Below are positions 36,149 to 49,151 of a DNA stretch of 64,000 nt, in pieces. Location: the NCBI GenBank assembly GCA_027886175.1, contig JAJNNQ010000006.1, positions 13,545,001-13,609,000 of the forward strand. Direction: 5' to 3'. Under the pieces are notes generated by a model. It saw only the letters and a program-made list of their open reading frames with translations, did not search any database and had not been told where the DNA came from. Position numbers and translations under genes: made by a program. Source of the stretch: Phylloscopus collybita (taxonomy: Eukaryota > Chordata > Aves > Passeriformes > Phylloscopidae). Within the stretch, counting starts at the first letter, position 1. Each line of letters begins with the position of its first letter.

Positions 36149-38531
36149 ATTGCTGTGAAGGTCTGTAGCAAAGTTTGAATGATAATCCAGATTTACACAG
36201 GTCTAGCTGAATGACTTCATAGAAGAGCAATAGTCACTATGCAGAGAATGAAAAAAAGTTTGGTGTTATTTGCAGGAAGAACCATATGTGTTACCATGAA
36301 ACGCCAGACACAATGGCATGTGTGGGAGTGAAAAATTATATTTTAGTACTGAGATTTATTCTTTAACTTTTTATTAGGCAGATTGCTAAAAAAATTAAAA
36401 ACAAAAAAAACCCCTTGCCGACACCATATTTTGGGTTACCTGGGGAGGAAAAGGATGGAACTAAACTCTGGTTTCAGTCAAATGCCTAAATCTCTATTCA
36501 ATTGCAGAAACTATGTACCAGGGCCAGAGTTCAACTATATAACTATTTTCTTCTATCCATGGAAATGTACCAAAATCTGTGTGATGTTGTTTTCATATTT
36601 CAAAGGTTTTGATGGTGAAAAAGGCAAAACCTTCCATTTTAATTCACACTCAGTTGATAATCTGCATTTAATTTTGTTACACTTAAACTAAACTTAAAAA
36701 ATTATCCTTCAAAGCATATGCCTGGATGAAAATTAAATGCAAATAACAGTCTATATTGGTTTATGGTGTGCAGTTTTCCTGGGGTTTTAGCAATATTTTT
36801 ATTCAAGAAAGTATCCCAAGCCACAAAGGAGTCTAAGTACTTTTAACAAAACTCAGTGTCAAATGCGATGAACAGACAGGAATTAGAAGCTATTTTAGGT
36901 GTGAACTTATGAACAATCATAAGATCTTATTCTGTACTTGATTTGATCCTAAGTACTGAAAAGACTCAGTATTCACTTTTCCCCCTTAGATTTTTCTTGG
37001 GGCCCAGATAACACAGGCAAGGACTGAATTCAGAATCCTGATCCACAAGTTTGTAAAATCGCCATTTCCAGCTTCTTGTTCTGAAAAATTAGTAGTGTGG
37101 CCAACAGCAATGTGCTGTTGAGCAGTTGGAGGTGTTGTGAAATCAAATCAAAGGATATTGCTAATTTTAAACACATGTCATAGCCTTGCTGTAAAATAGT
37201 TAAAACAGCACTCAATTCAGATAGAGGGAAATGCAGGAAACTGTTTAAACAAATCCATTTGGAAATATGGTACCGGGTTGAATGGCAGCAGAAACAGCAG
37301 TGGGAAACCCCTTGTACCAAATACTGTGTTCAAAATGCTTGGTTCTTATTCCTTTTACATGCTTTTTCACACCCTGTGAAGTTATGCTCCTGAAAGATGT
37401 CGTAACCCATTCTTTCAGGAGCTACTTAAAATTAAGTGAACAGTTTAAAGTTACAGTTGAGCCTTCCTTTACAATCGGTAGAAATGGAAAACACCAACTC
37501 CTCCCTACCTTCAACACCCATCCTGGGATGGGTTGAACTGCATCCTGGTTATACTTCTCCCTCTGCTGATTAGAAAGTGAGCCTTGGAGAACACTTGAAG
37601 TGAGAGCTCTGACTTTTACTTAGCTAATTTTCAGTAAATTAAATCCCACTCTTGCGTTAATTATGCTCCTAGCTGCAGGGGAAATGGAAAGGAAAGGGAA
37701 AAGGTGGTTCTAATATAAACAGGATCAAGTCTACATCCTATAAAGTTAATAACCAAACACAGCAAGGGCAGCAAAAGTTTTTGGAGCTCTGCAGCTGAAT
37801 ATACTAGCTCTGTATTTAGTCCTATAAGTTTTAATCTTAACTTGTTAAAAGAGCGTAAGGCCGATTATAACAGCCATGAAGCTGAGAGTCATGGGAGCAT
37901 TTTCTTTTCAAGAGGTACAAAATTTTTTTTCATTTACTGCAATCTCATTCACTTCAATTACATGAAAACATATGAGGCTATCTGATTTTCACTAGCTTCA
38001 AAATGAAGATGAAAGTCAATGGGGCATCACTCTCAAAAAAAAAAAAATATCCAAAAAAGAGAAAATATAAGAATTTTAGTGCCAGCCTGAAGGAGATATC
38101 TTTGTTTCTTTCTTTTTCCTTCTAATGTATACATTTTCCTACAGATTGCAGAAATATTTTTCCCTACAAACTGAACTATATCTTCCAGTTCCTTTAGATC
38201 CTTTCATAAAGCCCACAAGTCAACTGTGCAGCTGTGCATGGATTTGCTCTCTGGAGCTCTCCTCACCTTTGCTGGAACCTAATCTTTTCTGCCTATTGTA
38301 CTTGCTTGACTTAAACTGTAGCTTTTTCCAGAGCAGTAAGTGTCTGTTATGCCTTTGCAAAGCATGTGTGCATTATGCCAACTACACAATTCTTTGTCCT
38401 GGGTTCAAGAATATGTTGTTCAGTATATGTTTTTTAATGAAGCATGAAACATTAGTTCTAGGAAATGTCTTTCAGGAAAATAAGATAAAGTTGCCATTGA
38501 ATTTCTTTGGTACCGGGATTAAGGTCTCCAC
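36149..38531. other. Unique non-coding sequence, nothing recognised
   Basis: The longest ORF of the window (38125-38571, plus, 148 codons) lies mainly here. It is rich in Leu, Cys and Phe, has no recognisable domain, and reads into a poly-A run, so its last residues are poly-Lys. Expected chance length in 64 kb of both strands is similar, so I do not call a gene. Confidence 0.5.
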
Positions 38532-38551
38532 AAAAAAAAAAAAAAAAAAAA
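38532..38551. repeat. A20 homopolymer run
   Basis: Twenty consecutive A residues follow the word GGTCTCCAC. It could be the 3' tail of an old retrotransposed transcript, but I found neither a polyadenylation signal directly upstream nor a flanking target duplication. Confidence 0.85.
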
Positions 38552-39729
38552 TTACCTGTATTTGTCTGTAAGAAGTGGAAATGGCTGTGGTTATAGGAGA
38601 AAAACACAAGAACCAAATATTTTCTTTCCCCCTTTCCAGCCCTCTGGGCTTTGGCAGTACGAGACTTCAAAGGGAGAAGTGGCTTATATAATCAAAGAGA
38701 AGAATACAAAAGGAAGGACTGTGAAATGTCCAATCATCTCCTTAAGAATGCATTATGATCAAGCAAAATCAAGAAATAAAATTAATAGGAATAAATATGG
38801 TCAGCAAGAAACTTTAGATAAATAACAATAATGCAGTTAGGAGAGAGAATTAGATATAATTGCTGTATTAGTGCATTGCTAATGAACCTGGAATGAAACC
38901 AGGTGGAAGAGATATATTTGTTGCCCATTGGCTCCTGCAGGCTGGAGATAGTAATATGGAAAACCACTGAAAACAGAGGAAAATTTAATGAAAGTAGACT
39001 GACCTGCCAAATCAGCAGTAATATGATCTTTTCATATAAAAAAGAGTAGGTAATATGACATTACCCTAACATTAGAGAAAGTATTATAGTAGTCATCCTA
39101 TATGAGCCCACTTTTGCATATTTAAGTGACAATTTGTTGTGGGGGTTTTTTTTGTGTTTGGTTGTTTGGATGGTTTAGTTTGCTTGCTTGTTTTAATTAA
39201 GAATGTTTTCCTGGATAAGGAGCATGAACAAAAGTAATAGTAATCAATACTCTGGTAATGACAGAATTATTCTTTTCTTATGCAACATATTAAGAAAAAT
39301 CCTTCCGTTCACTATCTATAAGCTGACGATTTATTGTCTATAAGCCTTAATTTACAGCTATGAAATGGACTAGGGAATTTAATCAAACATACTCGGGGTA
39401 GGGTATTTTCTGTTTGTTATCAAACTAGCTATTTTACCCCCTCTCCCTCTTTGTTTCCTCGTCCTCTTCTTTCTAAAAAAATCTTTTTCCCATTGCTGCT
39501 AAACATGTGGTTACAGGGGGAAAAAAATCCTATTCCCTAACTGATTTTCATTTAGTGCACCAGGAGCCTTGAGCCACTTTGTGTGCAGATTTCCAGTTTC
39601 AATTAGAATGGGTTTTCAGACATCAGATGATGTGAAAAATTATCTCATTTGAATCATGAAACCAAACCACTATGACAAGGCTGATGAGGAAAACAGTGGT
39701 CTCATCTTTCCTGTGGTGTGCCATCTCTA
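38552..39729. other. Unique AT-rich non-coding sequence
   Basis: A T/G-rich tract occurs at 39134-39195. No gene or transposon was recognised. Confidence 0.55.
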
Positions 39730-40130
39730 TTAGACTTTGTAAACTGCGGCAGTTTGAAATCTTTAACCAGCCATTACTAATAAGCATATGTTAATTGTAG
39801 CAGAGATCATAAGCAGGTCAATTAGGAGGCAAAGACTGGAACAGAATGAAACATTCAGCTGGAGGGAGAATTCAGGGCAGGTGTCGGCCAGCATGCGCTG
39901 CCCTGGCAGGAGCTCTAAGCATCTTGGGTAGAGCTCATTTAACGTTTTGATTTGCCGAATTTGCATTTCAGATTTCCATTCCTAATAGACAATATAGTCA
40001 GTCTTTGTTAATGAGGACTCTGATTACATGTGCCATTATAATTGGGAATTAGCAGGCCAGCCTTGTTTTGGAGATTAAATCCAAAGTAAATTGGATTAAA
40101 GACAATCCTGCTGAAATCCCTTTCTTTTTT
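39730..40130. promoter_or_regulatory. Candidate conserved non-coding element
   Basis: Motif-dense, repeat-free sequence: CCATTACTAATAAGC, GGTCAATTAGGAGGCAAAG, ATTTGCATTTCAG (octamer-like ATTTGCAT on plus), GTTAATGAGGACTCTGATTACATG, and TTATAATTGGGAATTAGCAGG. It includes a slightly CpG-bearing core at 39880-39900 (GTGTCGGCCAGCATGCGC). This is the texture of a vertebrate enhancer, inferred without alignment. Confidence 0.33.
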
Positions 40131-43100
40131 GTTTTCTCAAGCCAAAGGTGAAGAAGACTCCATTTGTTTTGTACATATGGCTCTTACCTTGATTAGCAGG
40201 TCTTGTGGTTTGTTTATGCTTTTTGAACATAGCACCTATTAGTGGTTCCAATATTAAAAGCAAGTATGAAATTACTATGTTTACTTAAATGATCCCGACA
40301 AAGTGCCTAGCTTTATTGCTGTGTGCCGATGAATGGAATGCCAGGAGAGAATTAAAAGCATTATGAAATATTATTTCTTATTACAGAGTGAATGTCTCTA
40401 AATGCTCACCTGCCAAGGGTATGTATATCCTAGTACTTGCCACTGACTTTAACTCTTTGTGAATGAGTTTATCCCCTCCTCATTTCCACCAGTTTGACTC
40501 CATTGACTTTAGGTGAGTTACTCCACTATTAAAATGACTAGATTAATATGTTATATAGTTCCATAGGTAGATATTTTTATATTTTTTCAGTAAATTGAGA
40601 ATCAGGAAAGCAGGGTGAATTATTTCTTCCTATTTGAGCTCAAGTATTAGCAGAGAGCAAGACAAGTTCTGTCATTGATTATTATCAATATTAGGTACAA
40701 TATCTTTTTAGTAGCTGTCGACATGTCCAGTTGAAGTTCATCTTTCATGATTATTGTGTAGTTCACCCATTTAAGTAACATATAGTTCATAGTACTTCAA
40801 AATTCTGAAAGAGTTTAGTTGTATAAGCTAGTTATACTTCATTTTTTATTAATAGGTTTGCAGAGAAAACTTTTACTTGCAGCTGAACACTGGCAATAGG
40901 TTTGCCCTGAAATTGCAGGAAAAACAGTCCTGCAATTAGAGGACAGCATATTCCTTGTCATTACATTTAGCACCAGACAAGAAGTAGCTCTTCATGTATA
41001 GGTCATCAAAGGTAGAAAGCAGAAGAAACTACCACCACAGTAAGTCCAGAGATTCAGCAATGCTCTTGCTCTGTCAGGAAACTAAGGAATGTCAGCCCAA
41101 CGCTTTTGGGGTTTCATACTTATTGAAATCATAAATCTCTTAAAATACCTTTCTGTCTATTACTTCCTTGGGACAAGGTCCTAATCAGTTAGTTAGGTGT
41201 TGCCCTGGTATCTCAAGAAGTCTTTGGACATGTATTTATTAAGTATAAAAGTTAAGTTGTACTAGTCCACAAGGGATCTTTGAGCATCTTTATAGCCTTT
41301 CTGATGCTTCTCAGTAATCAGACTATAAGACAGGCCTGTAAAAAACAAAATATGAAGAACTAGCTTATTTTTTTTTTATTTACTTTTGGTTTTACAGAAG
41401 ATTGGGGCAGGTGAGTTATTCAAACAAAACAAATTTGCTGGAGTCAGTATAGAAGGCTTCTCCAGTCTGTGGTATGTGAACTGTCCAGCATGCATCTTTT
41501 GGTAGCCTAAGCTCCAGAGCAGAATAAAATACTAAGGTTTAAATGTCTTCTGTGTTTTCTATCTGTGAGTAGTTTAGATCAGAAAATATTATTTATCCCA
41601 GGAAAAGTTGTGGTGAATCATAGTGATATGCAAATAATCAGCTTCTGTATGTGACAGACACTCTGAACATTCATCATTTACCACACATTTACATCAAATA
41701 AATATTCTTACAACCTTGTCTGATTTTTGAGTATTATGATTTTATAGAAATACATTTCTACATGACTTCTCTTTATCTGAAGGACAGAAAGGGAAAGTGA
41801 AACTGCACAAGAAAATTTGTCCAAGGAGATACCAGTGATAACAGCGACCCTGTGCTTCATATACTCTGCACTGACATCACGGTGTTACTATTCCTGCATT
41901 GCCATTCTCAGTCTCCCACAGTGCATTTCAAATACTAAGGCCTATTCTTTCAGTGCTGCTATGAAAATAGACTTAGCCATTAAACTGATGACAGGTAAAA
42001 GACTGGACAAATTTGTGTCATTTGTTTGTCTTGGGCTGTGCATATCATATGCACAAATATGTGTTTGAATATGACTCTGTGCACATTTTCATGTGTGGAG
42101 AAAAAACATGCAATGGAAGACCAGAGATTTTTAAAGAAAGATTTAAAAAACTGGCCTTAGATACATATAATATTCATAACATTTTGCTTGGCATTTACAA
42201 GACATGACTTCTTAGAATTAGAAATGTTGCAATTGTTTGCAATTGTGGCAAAAAGAGCCTGTAAAATAGTCCTCCTCAAAAAGAAGTAATAATATAGGAC
42301 AAATCTCTGGAAAAAAAAGGGGTTGTGACAGGACAAAAAGAGCCTCACATATGGTAGAAAGCCAGGACTGCAGCAAAACCTACTGAAGAGCTAAGTACAT
42401 ATTAATTATTATCACACAGCAACTTTAAAAGGCTTGCGTAATTAACCTCAAATTCTTCCTCACCTGATTTTTATCCCCTAGGCAGAGGCTTTCTCAGGAA
42501 GTTCAGCAAATTGCAGATGACTCAACAACATTTTCACAGTGGAAGAGCCTTTGAACCTTAACTGTAAAAGACCTAATGTTGCAAGATTGTTATTGTTTAT
42601 TATCCCATAATGTCTGATGTTTGTAAGGGCCTTTTTAGTTAAACACAGGAATACACAGGTTCGATCCCAAATAACTTGCAAGTTAAGATAACAATGTTGC
42701 TGAAAGTATGACTCTCATCATTCTGCCAAAAAAGCACCTGCATGATTATCCTTATAGGTTCTTATAGATATGTAATCACTTGCTAGAGTCTATAAGGAAT
42801 ACAACTTTCAACAGAGATCTCAATATTTAATTAGAGGCAGGGTATGAACATAAGGGGTTTTCTACTGAAGTTACTGAGACATTCTCTGCTATTTCCAGAG
42901 CCATTCTTCTTCCAGAACTTCTCCTTTCTGTTCATTGCTTTTTTACCTTTTGGGCTAGATGTGCAGGTATGTGACAAGAATGTAAGTGTGATATGACCTA
43001 GTAGTGGGCTCCAAGGTCTAGAACCAAAGAGAAAAAACATGTAAGTAAAGGCAAGCTAAGGAAGACCAGACAGATGAACAAGGGAGACTAGGAGAAAAAG

Positions 43101-43177
43101 TCAAGAAGGTTGATTTAAAGGATATCCCTGACTGGCTGATATGGGTGTGCGCAGGGGGGACACTTTTCCTTTGTGAT
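40131..43177. other. Unique AT-rich non-coding sequence
   Basis: At 40496-40530 the words CTCCATTGACTTTAGGTGAGTTACTCC resemble in part the centre of the palindromic amniote repeats seen at 5.7 and 13.9 kb, but no mirrored arms are clear. Otherwise no gene or repeat was recognised. Confidence 0.5.
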
Positions 43178-43485
43178 CTTACTGCCTGCACTGGTTTTAG
43201 TTGGGATAGAGTTAATCCTGCTATACAATGTGAAGGCAGGGGAACAGGGAAAGCATCTGGGAAAGGCTGTTAGACCTCTCAGTTCCCCTGGGTTCTATAT
43301 TGACACCAGAGACATCCGGGGGTGACTGTGAGCCAGTTCCTTTTTAAAAGTCGGAAATGTCAATACTGTTAAGACAATGCCCCACAGTGATTTTGTTCCT
43401 GCTTGAAGAGTGAGAGAGCTGCACTCAGAATTTCCTCCTCTCCGGGCATTGCATTGACCCATGAAATCTGATTAGCAGGACTTAC
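43178..43485 (+). mobile_element. Probable small solo LTR (ERVL-like), 5-bp target duplication
   Basis: The segment 43183-43480 (298 bp) starts TGCCTGCACTGG. It contains CTGGTTTTAGTTGGGATAGAGTTAAT, which matches the well-known start of avian ERVL-type LTRs (CTGGTTTCAGCTGGGATAGAGTTAAT). It ends TTAGCAGGA, which mirrors the start if one base has been lost (TGCCTGC against GCAGG.A). CTTAC flanks it on both sides, at 43178-43182 and 43481-43485. A 5-bp duplication is usual for ERVL. The imperfect 3' terminus and the short length make this less certain than the other LTRs. Confidence 0.55.
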
Positions 43486-45650
43486 CTCCAGGTGGCCTTG
43501 ATGGTAGAAACTGAATGTAGTTTCTGGTAATACTCAAGACACTTGAAAGTCAAAAAAATGGGAACATATGCATGTCTGTGTATCTTGTAGGACTAAACTA
43601 AGGAGTACTAAATTAGGGACCTTAGAATTCATATTTAGAAGAATACAGCATTTCATTTTTGGATAGTCTGTTTTGCAGTGTATGCTGCTGAACAATTTAA
43701 AGACATACACTTATTTTTATTGTGTTTAAAATTGCAATTTATTTCACCAAGTGCTAGCTTGGTCATGGCTACCAAGCTCTTCCTGAGCAAAGGCTCAAAA
43801 GGAATTTGATATTCTGGACTTAGTAGGACTGGTTCAACCCTGGCATGGACAGTTGAGTACATCTCTGGTATTATTGGTGCTGCTCCCACCCTCTTGGGGT
43901 TGAAGACAGGCCAACAAAAGCATGAATATTACTGGGTAAGATCTCATTTTTTTCAGAGTACCTGAGGGTGAAGATAATTTGGAAAGAAGAGGAACAAAAG
44001 AATTAAAAAGGAGGTTATCAGTATAGAAAATTGAACCTCATTCAGATTCAATCAACCAAGCAATAGATTTCCTCACCTCTTCTGATAAAGATTGGCTACC
44101 CCAATTGCATGGGCCTCTTGAGGCTTCACCATTTAAATTAGTAGCTTAGTCTAGCAGGTAGTGCACACACAATGACCAAGGTTTTTAGAAGGGGAATTTG
44201 GTTTTGCAGTCCCATCACTCCAGACAACCTCTGTCTGATTTCCACCTTGTTCCTTGACATTGTTAGCCCCATGAAGGTGCCACTTTGTTGGAAGTTGGCT
44301 CAACAGCTTTGACAGGTTCTTCACTTCACTTCACTGATGGTAGAATGGCACACTTGTATATGGTTCTGGGAGACAGGAGCATTAGGAGATATTTGTTGTT
44401 AAGTCGGTAATTGTTTGTATACTCTTTCACACAGGGAAAACATATGTTTCTGATCTCAGGATATTATCTTGTATTTGTACAGTGTCCCAACCTCTATGTT
44501 TTCCCCAGACCAATCTGTCTAAATACAACTATCACTGTAAAGACCCCTACTTAGATGTTCCTAAGGGTTTTTCTAGGCTAGGTTAAGTTTTCTTAAATTG
44601 CAATACTAGACCAACATTTGTTGTCATGCTTTATACATACATACATATATATATATACACACAGACTTGACAGCTTTGCCCTATATCCTTCCTTAGCAAG
44701 ACCCATCATAGTTCACCGCTTTAAGCTGGTGGTTACGTATTATTATTTTCCATAACATTGGGTTTCCTTCCTTTCACCACCTTAAATTATACATATCTCT
44801 GTCCATGGTAGGGATTCATACAGAACAAATGATTTATCCAAATGCACATCACACATATGACTATATATATGCATGGATATTCATACATGCACCTCAAAGG
44901 AAAATCTTGGTATTTATGTTTACACTCAGAATAATGAAATATACATTTTAATGTCTCAATATTCCCTTTTATCATAGTGTCATTCTCCTCAACAATAAAA
45001 TAAAAGATTTCACAGCAAAAACCTGCAGGCAGGGATTGACAAGCAGCAGCACCAAAGGGCTTTCCAGAGCCACCTCCTGTTACTTCAAACCACTCATGGA
45101 ATCAGAGGCTGACTGCTAGTGACACTTACCTTCAGTCTCCACTGTTATCCACTCCACTTGGTGCAGGAGAGCCCAGAAGTTCCAGGTTGAAGCTCAGGGG
45201 ACATGTAACAGCTGAGGTTCTGGGTCAGGACCCAAACCTTCCCAGAGTCAGCAGATTTTGTATGTTATCTATCTTGATGACTCAGCTTGCTAGTTCCTTT
45301 GCAAAGGCAATTCACGCATGATACTGATGATTCCTTGTTTGGGACCTGCTGGATGAAAAAAGAAAATAAGGAAAAGCTTGAAAAAGAGCAGCCTAATGAG
45401 AACTGTGCGTTTTGAACCTCACTATTTGTTAAGACTCCCATGGAAAGTGCATATACATTTCTGCACTAGGCACACAATACACTGCACCGTATTCAAAGCT
45501 GTTGCCAGGATTTCTGTTTAAGTGTTTTAATCAAAGCACATTGAGTTGGCACTGGAATCAAAGGGATGAATGCTTTTTTTTTGTTTTTTGGGTTTTTTTT
45601 TTATGTGAAAATAAAAGAGTAGCTTTAACTGAGGGGAAAAGTTGCAGAAT
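43486..45650. other. Unique non-coding sequence with a small microsatellite
   Basis: A (CATA)n/(TA)n/(CA)n compound microsatellite lies at 44632-44664, and a T/G-rich patch at 45571-45602. ORFs here are short, without motifs. Confidence 0.6.
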
Positions 45651-45700
45651 ATGTGTGCATAGGTGTGTGTGTTTGTATATGTGTGTGCATGTGTGTGTGT
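45651..45700. repeat. (GT)n microsatellite, interrupted
   Basis: Imperfect TG dinucleotide array with GCAT, AGG and TTTGTATA interruptions, ending before AGGGGGTAG. Confidence 0.9.
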
Positions 45701-45839
45701 AGGGGGTAGCAGAGGGTATGACATAGCATATGAAGTCAATAGTGTAGTTGTTATTATTTATACATGAGTAAAGATTACAAATGCAGGCAATAGCTCAGAT
45801 CTCTCACCCCCTGGATCTGTGAAACCTGTCACTCAGTCT

Positions 45840-47170
45840 CCTGCGGTGTGTCTTCCTGTCTCTGAGCCATTGGACCACCTGCTGCCATGACTCTCATCTA
45901 TTGCATCGCCCGAAGGCCTCGATGATAACAGCATTGATTCCAATGTACATCTAATTACTTCTCATAATCTATTCATTTCACAATAGTGTAGTGAAACATC
46001 TGTCACATCATAAACTCTTTAGTATCCTTATCAAACCACCAAAACATACTCTGCTGCCAATTGGCAGCTACCTTGCTTTCTCTTCTTATTAATATGATGC
46101 AAACATATCTAGGTTTTTTTGGTTGTTTTAGATGAATTTCCCTGATGACCACTGAAAACGCATTGGGCAAACTGCAATTGTAACATCTACTCACAACTTA
46201 GTGAGGTACCATCATTGTTGTCATACAAACATCAACAAAAATGGCTCTGTTTCTTCCAGAGATAAAGGCTCTAAATAGAGTCTTTAACATTTACAGCACA
46301 GTAATAGATGACTCCCTTCCTTGGCTCGGTGTGACTGATTCATTTACTAAAATAAGCATCTCAGGGATTATTACATTTGAGCAGTATATTGCATGGAAAG
46401 GCCTTTTACCTTTATAGTTTTTACTTTACCTGTGGGTAAATAATGCCCACTCTTCCTCTTTCTTCATGTAAGAAATCAAGAGCAAGGAGACCCACTAGTG
46501 CATATTTTTATTATGAAACTATAGAAAACCTATCTGTCCCAATAGGATCATGAATATACAGTTGCATCTAATAGAGAGGGCTGATTAGTCCACCGGAAGG
46601 AGCCTCTGATATTCAGGCAACATCACAGCAAATAAACTCTGAATCGTGAGGTGTTGGTTTACCATTACATACTGAATTATGATGAACAACAAATCCCAGC
46701 TGAAATGAGGGATGTTTATTCCCTCTCGTGGTCAATGTTAGCACAAACTGGTGCGTGTTCTCGTTATTTTAAATCTGCGATGGATATTAAATTAGTTTTG
46801 ATTTGATAGCTGTAGAAAGGGGAGTCCTTTGTGCATTTGAAGCTTTTGAAGGAACTACTTTTACATGGCCTCTCAGCAGCTGGTGAGGAAGCTAATTTGG
46901 ATCCTCTGACAAGGCTGCCAGTCATTGTAGTTACTTCTATTTTCTGAACATCTGGCAGTAAGGAACTGGACTGCCATTGCCAATTCAGGCCACATTTTGT
47001 TAGTTCCTGACCTTGCTGGGATTCATAAGGGTGACCTAAAAGTAAAGGAGTCCATATCTCATTAGGAACCCCCAGGACAGCCAGTTCTCCTTTATCTATT
47101 TGTCAATATATAATGCAATCCCATATATAGCGCAGCCTGAATATTTATCTGTCTCTATCTTCGTCATTTG
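45840..47170. promoter_or_regulatory. Candidate conserved non-coding cluster
   Basis: Three sub-blocks stand out. Block 45890-46200 has CATCGCCCGAAGGCCTCGATG and ACATCTAATTACTTCTC. Block 46560-46800 has GTCCACCGGAAGGAGCC, TTTATTCCCTCTCGTGG, and TTCTCGTTATTTTAAATCTGCG. Block 46800-47170 has CAGCAGCTGGTGAGGAAGC and ACCTTGCTGGGATTCATAAG. They retain several CpGs inside otherwise CpG-poor DNA and contain no simple repeats. Retained CpGs and motif density are common in constrained elements. This is inference without alignment. Confidence 0.33.
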
Positions 47171-48570
47171 TGCATTTTATGATTTGAAATAGATATAACT
47201 TGTACACACTTATTTAAAGTCCATGATTTTACATCCAAAGTCACTACTCCGGCACAATAGGAAGCATACAGATATTTTAGTGATCTTGACATAGCTTGCA
47301 ATAGGCAAATGTCCAATGCAAAAATGACTTAAAAGTGAATGTTTGACCTAAAAGTGAATTTTCAGTCCTTGATGTTGCCTTACAGGATTTTTGCATAAGA
47401 GATCATTCATCTTCATTAAGGGTAAAGAAGGAAGCATGTAAAGAAAAAGTTTCAGAAGACCTCACAGAACAGGTCATTGCCAGATCTAGACTGATCTCCT
47501 GGTACTCTCTCTATTCCAGGTACCAAAACTACTTTTATCAAGGCTATTGAAGAATTCAATTTACACCTTCTACCTTGCTCACATGGAGCTACAGTTCATA
47601 GCTTGTAGTGAAACGGAGAAGCCTTTCCTGGCCAGAGGAGAGGCTGGTGTATATAGTCAGCAGTGTAGAGTACAGCCCCTGAGACTAATGCCATCTTTGG
47701 ATTAGGTTGCCCCATGGGTCTCCTACATGGGTGACATTTTCTGTTTGTTCTCCTGCTGTGGTTTCACCACGGGCCAAAATTGCCATATGGACTGAGCAGA
47801 GAACATGAGCCTGGCAAAATAATGTTGCCACTTTCTCAGTTATGCTTCATCTGTGTAAGGAAACTCCCTTGGCTTCTCAGGTAACTAGGCATGTATATGC
47901 TAGGTGGGCAATAAGATAATATAAAAGAAATTAATTTGAAAAGAAAACAAAGATATATAATGTTTTACCTTAAACTTAGAATATTCATGAACCCTTGGCA
48001 AGGTAATACTTGTTAGACAAAGAGAATAAAAAATTAAGAATAAAGTAAGATTGAACTATAATTCTGAGATTTAAAAGAATAATTTGCAGAAGGTAGAGTT
48101 AATTTGCTTTTAATTTTTGAGATTTTCTTCATAAGCTTTATAGCTAAGGCTGATATTTTTTCTTTCAAAATGTAAACTGAATTCTTATGCTGCCACATGA
48201 AGACAGAACATTATTAAGAGTTTCAAGAAAATAGCAGTGAAATCATTCATAAAATACACAATGTCAGATTTATTGCAAATATTTTTCCCATACACCATCT
48301 AAATTAGGAATTGCAGTTGCCAGTCAAAGACTATTGCCAGAGTAGACATATGACCATTAACAGGAACCAGAAATTTGAAGTGGGAAGTTTGCAAATAAGT
48401 TATTCCTCAAAAAAAGAATTAAAAAAATTAAGTGTACAGGGAGCTAAGATTAGCATCTATGAGAGTAGGGGAAGAATCTACAGTCAGTCCTACACTTGAG
48501 AACTGTCACAAAGCAAAGTGGATAAAAGATACTTTGGGTTGATACCTGTATTGAAAGGGGAATTTAGGGA
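47171..48570. other. Unique non-coding sequence with a short duplication
   Basis: A tandem duplication of an 18-19 bp unit containing TAAAAGTGAAT occurs at 47326-47362. No gene or transposon was recognised. Confidence 0.55.
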
Positions 48571-48610
48571 AAAACAAAACAAAACAAAACAATCCTCCAC
48601 CCCCCCCCCA
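48571..48610. repeat. (AAAAC)4 followed by a C-run
   Basis: Four AAAAC units at about 48571-48592 are followed by a short spacer and a run of ten C residues at about 48600-48609. Confidence 0.9.
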
Positions 48611-48995
48611 TAACATGATACAAGGAATATTTAATTTCCAATTTTTAGAGGGGAAAAAACAATTTTTAAACTACTCTAGATTAAACTTCAAAATTTTGTT
48701 CAGCATAGACGAACAGATCTTTTGTTTGTAAAACATGTCTTTTAAGATATACAATGGTACTGGAGAGGATATGAATATTTGCTTGGTTTTTACTGAATCA
48801 ACGGTCAATTTTTAAGTAAAATGAAAAATTTTAAACCAAAAAGATCAAATATTTGTTGTCAAAGTATCAAAATAGGATTTTTAAACATTATCAAAATGCA
48901 ACCGTTTTTCTCCTCTGAAACCATAAACTTGACCTAGATTTTTTAACACTTCAAGTTCTTCCCAAAGGGAATTTTCCAACAAATTTACTGTCCAT

Positions 48996-49031
48996 GAGTA
49001 AGAAGATAAGTAAGAGTAAGAAGATAAATAA
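48996..49031. repeat. 18-bp tandem duplication
   Basis: GAGTAAGAAGATAAGTAA at 48996-49013 is followed directly by GAGTAAGAAGATAAATAA, differing at one position. Confidence 0.9.
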
Positions 49032-49151
49032 ATGAATATAAATGGTTCAGTGTTATTTCAATGTAAAATTTTGAATTAGGGAGACTTAGAGACCACATAG
49101 CAGAAAATCGAGTCGTCAAAGATGTCTTACAGCAGAGTGGCACAGTGCATT

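Noticed and set aside
38125..38571. 148-codon ORF as a protein-coding gene
   Set aside because: No recognisable domain, poly-Lys end made by an A-run, and such a length is expected by chance in 64 kb on six frames.
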